Assembly: GCA_039026975.1 (NCBI GenBank)
Contig: JBCCLI010000298.1
Span: 1-8,231, forward strand
Direction of reading: 5' to 3'
DNA from: JBCBKZ01 sp039026975
GTDB lineage: Bacteria > Bacteroidota > Bacteroidia > J057
Length of the DNA: 8,231 bases
Below are positions 1-5,035 of the stretch, piece after piece. Below the pieces are notes generated by a model that saw only the letters and a program-made list of their open reading frames with translations, did no database searches and was not told the DNA's origin. Position 1 is the stretch's first letter, and each line of letters starts with the position of its first letter. The position numbers were made by a program, and so were the translations under genes.

Positions 1-28
1 CAAGAGGACACGTTTGAGTGGACACGGG
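1..28. repeat. Two GGACACG motifs at the left edge, possible mobile-element end
   Basis: The heptamer GGACACG occurs at 6-12 and again at 20-26, a 14-base period, with similar flanks (GAGGACACG and GTGGACACG). Some IS21-family elements carry repeated transposase-binding motifs near their ends, and a GTGG-CAC type motif would fit that pattern. This is inference only: no transposase and no second end are visible because the window begins here. A competing reading is that bases 1-60, open in frame 1 until a TGA at 58-60, are the last 19 codons of an upstream gene. Neither reading is secure. Confidence 0.22.
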
Positions 29-436
29 TATGTAAGTACGGATTTAGGATAAATAAATGAACGTTCTATAAAGCTTCCTAAACAGTTAATAAGCTTGTAT
101 CAGTCTACGTTTTCAGAGGTTAAATGGGAAAAATAGCCTCTCAAGGACTCAAAAGTGGAAAAATACCGAGATACACATTTATACATAAACTTACATTTGA
201 AAAAATATTTATTTACTGGCCTATTTGGCAGAAAAAAGCCGCTTACTAGCTCAACAAGTCCTTTTACACATTTTCTTACTCTTTAAAATCATTTTTTTTA
301 CTTAAACACTGTTTATTGAATATAAATCTTACAGCAAAAATTATTGCTAAACCTGTACTATTTGATTCCTGCACAATTTGGGGAAAAGCACATCGTAATA
401 ATGTTGTCTCGCAAATACGGATTGAAAAGCATATTG
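29..436. other. AT-rich intergenic leader, no convincing gene
   Basis: This stretch is AT-rich with many A and T runs and precedes the lyase gene. It holds an imperfect hairpin (115-122 pairing with 134-141, 8 bp with one G-T wobble and an 11-base loop) that is not followed by a T-run, so it does not look like an intrinsic terminator. It also holds the isolated -7-like box listed separately. A 41-codon open frame at 124-249 shows no recognisable domain and is not called. Alternative upstream starts of the lyase (ATG at 401, TTG at 344) fall inside this stretch. Confidence 0.5.
192..199 (+). promoter_or_regulatory. Candidate Bacteroidota -7 promoter box
   Basis: TACATTTG matches the TANNTTTG consensus of the -7 element used by the primary sigma factor of Bacteroidota. 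No TTG element is visible at the expected distance upstream (around 168-174), so only half of the promoter is supported. If used, it would give the lyase mRNA a leader of roughly 230 bases to the ATG at 437, long but possible. Confidence 0.2.
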
Positions 437-3400
437 ATGAACTTATTGCAAAACTTTTACCCTAATCAAAAGCTCAAATCCTTCTTCTGCATATTAGTCT
501 TCTTGGCCGCCTATTTAGTGCCTACTTATACTTTCGGACAAAACATCTGGTTAGAGCCTGAGTGTGGCAGCTCAGGTGCTAACTGGTCTATAAAAACTGA
601 TGCGCAAGCCTCAGGAGATTCATACATTACTTACGAATTAAATGACAGCTTCAGTGAGCCCCCAGCTACAGGAGATGATCAAGTCAGAATAGCTTTCACC
701 GTGGTCCAAGCAGGAAACTACAAAGTGTGGGCACGGGCTAAGGCACCTCAAGGTGCTGGTGATTCCTTTTGGTTTAGATTAGATAATGAGGAGTGGATCA
801 AATGGAAAAGTATTAAGAAGGGTGATACCTTCAACTGGGGTAGAGTCCTGGACTCTGATAATGGAAATCAGAATGTTTCTGTAAACCTGACAGCCGGAGA
901 ACACTTAATCACTATTGGGTATAGAGAAAGAAACGTGCAGTTAGATAAGGTTTTCCTAAGCTTAGAAGCTACTACCCCTTCTGGTGTAGGTGGAGAAAGT
1001 AGTAACTGTGGACCTAGAGAGAATGCGTGGTTAGAAGCAGAATGTGCTACCGTAGGGGAAAACCTAAGTAGCTATGATAATGATCAGGCCTCCCAAAATC
1101 AGGCCATCCTCATGAATGGAGCTGATCAGTTGTCTGCTCCTTCTAATGACCCTAATGACAGAATCATTTTAGAAGTAGAGGTGCCAGAAAGTGGTAATTA
1201 TAATGTGTTTGGGAGATTATCCTCTGAAGATGAAGAAGCTAATTCCCTCTGGTTAAAAGCCAACAATGACAACTGGGTTAACTGGGATAACATTGGAGAA
1301 AGTGGGATTCAAGCCAGCCAGGTTACTACTAATTCTGCTACTGATCTACCTGTCATCCCTGGATATGCAGCTTTTGCTATGGATGCAAAGGCGGGGAGGG
1401 GGGGAAAAGTGTATAAGGTCACCAACCTAAAAGATAGCGGTAGCGGCTCTCTTAGAGAGTGTGTGAATGCAAGTGGAGCCAGGGTATGTGTATTTGAAAC
1501 CTCTGGGGTGATCAGACTAAAAGACCAGTTGAAAATCAGAAATCCATTTATCACCATTGCAGGTCAGACTGCTCCTGATCCAGGTGTGATGATATTTGGC
1601 CATCAGGTGGTGATAGAAACTAATAATGTTCTTATCCAGCATATAGGGATGAGGGCAGGAGATTTGAATTATAATGGGAGTAAAAGGTCTACTGATTATG
1701 ACTGTGTTTCTATTAGAAAAGGAAGTGATAGAGTAATCCTGGATCACGTAAGCCTGGGATGGGGAGCAGATGAAAACATGGATTTACTCGGAAATGTAGG
1801 AGAGGTATGCCTACGAAATGTCATGATCACCAATGCACTTAATGCCAAAAATCATGGATTTGGTGCACTCTTCTATGACAGAGGGAAAGTGTCAGTGGAA
1901 GGCTCTCTCTTCGCCAACCTGGACCAAAGACAGCCTATGAGTAGGGTCAGCCACTTGATTCACGTAAATAACCTCCATTATAACAGAGGGTTGCGTTTTG
2001 CCCAATTTTCCGCCCACCAAAGCACTGATAATAAAACCCTCAACTCATTGGTAGGGAATGTGTATGTAGAAGGACCTAGCAGGAGAGGGAGTATAAAGCC
2101 CATCTTACTTCACAGAGGAGACCTGGGGCCAGGAACTAAAATGTACTTAAAAGATAATTACTGGAAGAGTAATATTAATTCTTCCGGCAGCATGGGTAAT
2201 CAGTGGTCCTTAGTAGAAGACCAGGGGGGTAATGGAAACATTAAAGCTGATAAAGCACCTGTCTGGGTAAATGGAATAAGAGTCCTAACAGAAGAAAAGC
2301 AAATTATAGACTATGTGTTAACTAGTGTAGGGCCGCGCCCAGCGAGAAGAAATTATCTCGACCAGCAAGTCATTGAAGATTATCAGAATGACAACGGAAG
2401 AATTATAGACTGTGTCAGCGGTTGTAGTAATAATGCTGGAGGTATTCCCAAGCTAGCTGAAAATACCAGACGGCTAAGTATCCCTCTTAATCCTAATGGA
2501 GATGAAGACGGTGACGGATATACAAATCTGGAAGAATGGCTTCATCAGCTGGCAGCAGAGGTGGAAGGAAAACCATATGAGCCCGGAGATAATACAGGAG
2601 GAGGTAACCAGCCTAGCTTAGTAGGCGCATTCTCATGGCATAAGCTTACGGATGCGAACCAGCAGGACTTCCCTAAAACTGTAAATCTCCAAGCTGGAAA
2701 AAATATCATAGAGATCGCTCGTAGAGAGGCAGGTGTTATCCTGGATAAACTGTATCTCACTAAGGCAGAAAATACCCCTGGAGGATTAGGAGGAAATGCC
2801 TATAACTGTACTATGGGGGCAGAGGAATTCACCTCCATACGTATAAATGCAGGCGGCAGCACGTATAACGCCAGTGGGAATAAAATTTTTATAGCTGATA
2901 ATTTTTTCACGCTACCTTCTAATACAGCAGCCTATAACGCCGGAGTATCAGAAACCCTGGATGAAGGACTGTATAAAACGGAGAGAAAAGGAAATGCATT
3001 TGGCTACAATATACCCCTAGCAAACGGTGAATATGATATTCGCCTCAGGTTTGCTGAGCTTCGGTGGTTAGAAAGTGGGAAAAGAAGGTTCAATGTAAAA
3101 ATTGAGGGAGCCGCTGTCCTGAATAACTTTGATATATTTTCATCAGGAGCATTTGGGATGGCTGTAGACAGGGAGTTCCAGAGAGTAAGTGTACAGGATG
3201 GCACCTTAAATATTGACCTTCAAGCTACGGCTGGGGAGGCGCAGATATGTGCCATCGAGGTTCTACCTGCCGGTAGCCTAAATGAAAATGGGAATACAGC
3301 CCCTTCTTTCACTATTAGTGGTGATTTACTTCTCACTAAAGACTTCGAGGGCATAAAAGCGGTAAATGTTTTCCCAGATCCTGTAAGTGAGGAGGAAGCC

Positions 3401-4906
3401 TCCCAGGGAGTCACTTACTCATTGACACCAGCTTTCAGCTTAATATCAAACATCAGTATTAACCAGAATACAGGTGAAGTACAGGTCAAGGCACTGAATG
3501 GTGTCACAGGTTCAGAAGAATTTACCATTGTGGCTAATGATGGACAGGATAAGAATAATATCTATACCCAGACTTTCAAGCTAGTCATTCTCTCTGATGA
3601 GCCTACCTCTGTAGGAAATGGAGGGTCTACCATTCGAATTAATGCAGGTGGACCTGCCTTCACTAATTCTGCCGGTCTTGAGTTCCAGGCAGACAAGTAT
3701 TTCCTGGGGAACACCAGCGAATATACAGTCAACAGTGAAATTGCGGGTACACAGGATGATGTCCTCTACCAGTCAGAAAGATGGGGATACGAGTTTAGCT
3801 ACCAAATTCCTGTCATCAATGGAGAATATAATGTGGTACTACACTTTGCTGAGGTGTACTGGAGTGATGCCGGCAAAAGAGTCTTTGACATCAGCGCAGA
3901 GGGGGAAGAATACTTCTCTAGCTATGATATCTACGAAGAATATGGAAAGAATGCAGTAGCCGTGGAGGTCCTGAATGGCGTCATAGTAGCTGACGGTGTC
4001 CTTAACCTGGACTTTCTAAGCAGGAAGCATATGGCTAAAATTTCAGCTATAGAAGTGATTACCACCTATAATCCTGGATTAGCCAGCCTTGACTCCAGAC
4101 AGTCTGTGAGAATAAACTGTGGAGAGAATGAGGAGAAAGCCTTTGGAGGATACATCTTCCAGCCTGATGTGTGGTTTGTCAGTAATAATACTAACAGCTT
4201 GCTGAATGATAACATTGGGATAGCTTCTACTAACTATGATGAGATCTACCGTACGGCAAGAAGTAGCCAAATTAGTGGAGAAGGCTTTGGATACAAGATC
4301 CCAGTAGAGAATGGCCAGTACGTAGTATACCTACACTTTGCCGAGATTTATTGGGGAGTTCCCGGAGGGGCCACTGGTGGAAAAGGAAACAGAATCTTTA
4401 CCATCACCATGGAAGATGAGGTCATAGATGAAACCTATGACATCCTGGATAAGACTGCTCCTGGAAGCGCCTACGTAGAGAGAATAGAAATAGAGGTAAC
4501 TGATGGATTTCTTGATCTGGACCTGAATGCCATTAATGGGAAACCTATCATCTCAGCTATTGAGATTCTAACACCCGCTGAAGAAGAAACCTCTATAGGT
4601 AGTCAAAGCTACCTGGATCAGCAAGGGTCCTCTATTTTATCTGGCCTTTTCAATGATGTGAAAGTATTTCCTAATCCAGCAAACAGCGCTACCAGGCTGA
4701 TGGTCAACAGTGAAATAGACGGAGATTTTGAGATGAGCATAATCAATATGCAAGGTCAGATCCTGGTAAAAGAAACGCTCAGGAAAACTGGACCTATCGC
4801 TAAGTATATGCTTCCGGTAGAAGAGCTAGCACCTGGTATTTACCTGGTCAGACTGCATGCCTCAGCCGAAATCTCCACCACCATAAAATTAATTAAACCA
4901 GAATAG
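437..4906 (+). CDS. Secreted multi-domain pectate lyase-like protein (nested CBM, three malectin domains, T9SS sorting domain)
   Basis: Predicted T9SS-exported pectate/polysaccharide lyase of 1489 residues, numbered from ATG 437. That start gives a 34-residue signal peptide (hydrophobic core FFCILVFLAAYLV, cleavage TFG|Q); ATG 401 and TTG 344 give unusually long leaders. Order of parts: carbohydrate-binding-like domain A (36-191); first half of domain B (197-286); PL1-type lyase (about 306-714); second half of B (732-791); malectin-like 1 (799-944); cadherin-like (954-1054); malectin-like 2 (1065-1209) and 3 (1223-1379); T9SS type A sorting domain (1406-1489, opening VFPNPA). The lyase shows RGGKVYKVTNL, ITIAGQTAPDPG, a VILDH...WGADEN block (433-447, resembling PL1 vWIDH) and R498-QPMS-R503, matching the catalytic RxPxxR motif of PL1. 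An EF-hand-like DEDGDGYTNLEE (689-700) suggests calcium. Cysteines 43/191, 203/791, 342/351, 423/458 and 659/663 could pair. The lyase fold is well supported; the exact substrate is inferred. Confidence 0.93.
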   Translation: MNLLQNFYPNQKLKSFFCILVFLAAYLVPTYTFGQNIWLEPECGSSGANWSIKTDAQASGDSYITYELNDSFSEPPATGDDQVRIAFTVVQAGNYKVWARAKAPQGAGDSFWFRLDNEEWIKWKSIKKGDTFNWGRVLDSDNGNQNVSVNLTAGEHLITIGYRERNVQLDKVFLSLEATTPSGVGGESSNCGPRENAWLEAECATVGENLSSYDNDQASQNQAILMNGADQLSAPSNDPNDRIILEVEVPESGNYNVFGRLSSEDEEANSLWLKANNDNWVNWDNIGESGIQASQVTTNSATDLPVIPGYAAFAMDAKAGRGGKVYKVTNLKDSGSGSLRECVNASGARVCVFETSGVIRLKDQLKIRNPFITIAGQTAPDPGVMIFGHQVVIETNNVLIQHIGMRAGDLNYNGSKRSTDYDCVSIRKGSDRVILDHVSLGWGADENMDLLGNVGEVCLRNVMITNALNAKNHGFGALFYDRGKVSVEGSLFANLDQRQPMSRVSHLIHVNNLHYNRGLRFAQFSAHQSTDNKTLNSLVGNVYVEGPSRRGSIKPILLHRGDLGPGTKMYLKDNYWKSNINSSGSMGNQWSLVEDQGGNGNIKADKAPVWVNGIRVLTEEKQIIDYVLTSVGPRPARRNYLDQQVIEDYQNDNGRIIDCVSGCSNNAGGIPKLAENTRRLSIPLNPNGDEDGDGYTNLEEWLHQLAAEVEGKPYEPGDNTGGGNQPSLVGAFSWHKLTDANQQDFPKTVNLQAGKNIIEIARREAGVILDKLYLTKAENTPGGLGGNAYNCTMGAEEFTSIRINAGGSTYNASGNKIFIADNFFTLPSNTAAYNAGVSETLDEGLYKTERKGNAFGYNIPLANGEYDIRLRFAELRWLESGKRRFNVKIEGAAVLNNFDIFSSGAFGMAVDREFQRVSVQDGTLNIDLQATAGEAQICAIEVLPAGSLNENGNTAPSFTISGDLLLTKDFEGIKAVNVFPDPVSEEEASQGVTYSLTPAFSLISNISINQNTGEVQVKALNGVTGSEEFTIVANDGQDKNNIYTQTFKLVILSDEPTSVGNGGSTIRINAGGPAFTNSAGLEFQADKYFLGNTSEYTVNSEIAGTQDDVLYQSERWGYEFSYQIPVINGEYNVVLHFAEVYWSDAGKRVFDISAEGEEYFSSYDIYEEYGKNAVAVEVLNGVIVADGVLNLDFLSRKHMAKISAIEVITTYNPGLASLDSRQSVRINCGENEEKAFGGYIFQPDVWFVSNNTNSLLNDNIGIASTNYDEIYRTARSSQISGEGFGYKIPVENGQYVVYLHFAEIYWGVPGGATGGKGNRIFTITMEDEVIDETYDILDKTAPGSAYVERIEIEVTDGFLDLDLNAINGKPIISAIEILTPAEEETSIGSQSYLDQQGSSILSGLFNDVKVFPNPANSATRLMVNSEIDGDFEMSIINMQGQILVKETLRKTGPIAKYMLPVEELAPGIYLVRLHASAEISTTIKLIKPE
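1025..1294 (+). other. First half of split carbohydrate-binding-like domain B
   Basis: This encodes residues 197-286 of the lyase protein. It opens with AWLEAEC, parallel to IWLEPEC in domain A (from position 542). From that cysteine to the SLWL motif is 67 residues, the same as cysteine to SFWF in domain A, and from there to the first Trp of WVNW is 10 residues, again the same (WIKW in A). The similarity stops after Ile 286, where A continues with five residues and then FNW, while B enters the lyase. Confidence 0.8.
1352..2578 (+). other. PL1-type pectate lyase domain nested in domain B
   Basis: This encodes the right-handed beta-helix-type lyase block, from the conserved PGY...GRGGKVYKVTNL opening to the EF-hand-like DGDGYTNLEEWLHQL tail. 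Many Bacteroidota and Planctomycetes pectate-lyase-like proteins begin and end with similar motifs, so this looks like a complete domain rather than a fragment. It is followed by a Gly-rich linker (GDNTGGGNQPS) leading into the second half of domain B. Boundaries are approximate to about ten codons. Confidence 0.8.
2618..2809 (+). other. Second half of split carbohydrate-binding-like domain B
   Basis: This encodes residues 728-791. It carries FSWHKL, VNLQAGKNIIEI, REAGVILDKLYL and a closing NC, matching FNWGRV, VNLTAGEHLITI, RERNVQLDKVFL and NC in domain A. Spacing is identical in both copies: 16 residues from the Trp to NL of the NLxAG motif, and 41 from there to the final cysteine. It contains only the C-terminal strands of the domain and would not fold alone, so it must complete the half encoded at 1025-1294. 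Confidence 0.8.
2831..4573 (+). repeat. Three malectin-like domain repeats with a cadherin-like spacer
   Basis: Three diverged copies occur at about 2831-3268, 3623-4063 and 4100-4573. Each opens with an S/T-[IV]-RIN-[AC]-G motif, has FxYxIP or GYxIP, then NGEY/NGQY followed by L-[RH]-FAE-[LVI]-x-W, and ends in an AIEV/AIEI strand. Malectin-type domains bind carbohydrate in characterised proteins, so these probably tether the enzyme to glycans. Copy 3 has a Gly-rich extension (GVPGGATGGKG) before the RIF strand that copies 1 and 2 lack. Between copies 1 and 2 (about 3284-3598) lies a cadherin-like module with APSF, SINQNTGEV and FTIVANDGQ. Confidence 0.8.
4643..4903 (+). other. T9SS type A C-terminal sorting domain
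   Basis: The last 87 residues of the lyase carry the usual signature: VKVFPNPA near the start, a central MSIINMQGQIL strand, ELAPGIYLVRL, and a short tail ending in K-L-I-K-P-E. In Bacteroidota such domains direct Sec-exported proteins through the type IX machinery and are usually removed on the cell surface. The sorting machinery itself is not in this window. Confidence 0.88.
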
Positions 4907-4948
4907 TACGTTCCCAAACATCACGTTATTCAAATTAACCTTTATATG

Positions 4949-4979
4949 GGGCTTGTCTGAAAAGGCAAGCTCTTTTTTT
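4949..4979 (+). terminator. Rho-independent terminator after the lyase gene
   Basis: A 9-bp stem (4949-4957 with 4964-4972, two G-T wobble pairs) closes a 6-base loop TGAAAA and is followed directly by seven T residues (4973-4979). It starts 43 bases after the lyase stop codon. It should end the lyase transcript and separates it from the peptidase gene. Confidence 0.85.
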
Positions 4980-4984
4980 ATGGC

Positions 4985-5015
4985 TTAGCATGAACCCATA
5001 TTTTTATTAGTTTCG
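4985..5015 (+). promoter_or_regulatory. Weak candidate promoter for the M14 peptidase gene
   Basis: TAGTTTCG at 5008-5015 differs from the Bacteroidota -7 consensus TANNTTTG at one base. TTAG at 4985-4988 lies 19 bases upstream and is a poor match to the TTG/TTTG -33 element. The position, just after a terminator and 20 bases before the ATG at 5036, is what a promoter for this gene would need, but the match is weak. Confidence 0.25.
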
Positions 5016-5035
5016 TTAAAAACCCACAACTACCC

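Noticed and set aside
115..141. Hairpin in the leader as a terminator or riboswitch
   Set aside because: The 8-bp stem has no following T-run on either strand and no recognisable riboswitch core is present.
124..249. 41-codon open frame (+) starting at ATG 124
   Set aside because: It is AT-rich, has no recognisable motif or clear ribosome binding site, and its length is easily reached by chance in this leader.
1321..2609. Inverted hexamer GGTTAC (1321-1326) / GTAACC (2604-2609) near both ends of the inserted lyase domain
   Set aside because: It might suggest insertion by a mobile element, but six bases at loosely defined borders is within chance, and the flanks do not extend the match.
3618..3959. 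113-codon open frame (+) inside the lyase gene
   Set aside because: It overlaps the second malectin-like domain in another frame; the lyase frame there is clearly conserved, so this is a shadow.
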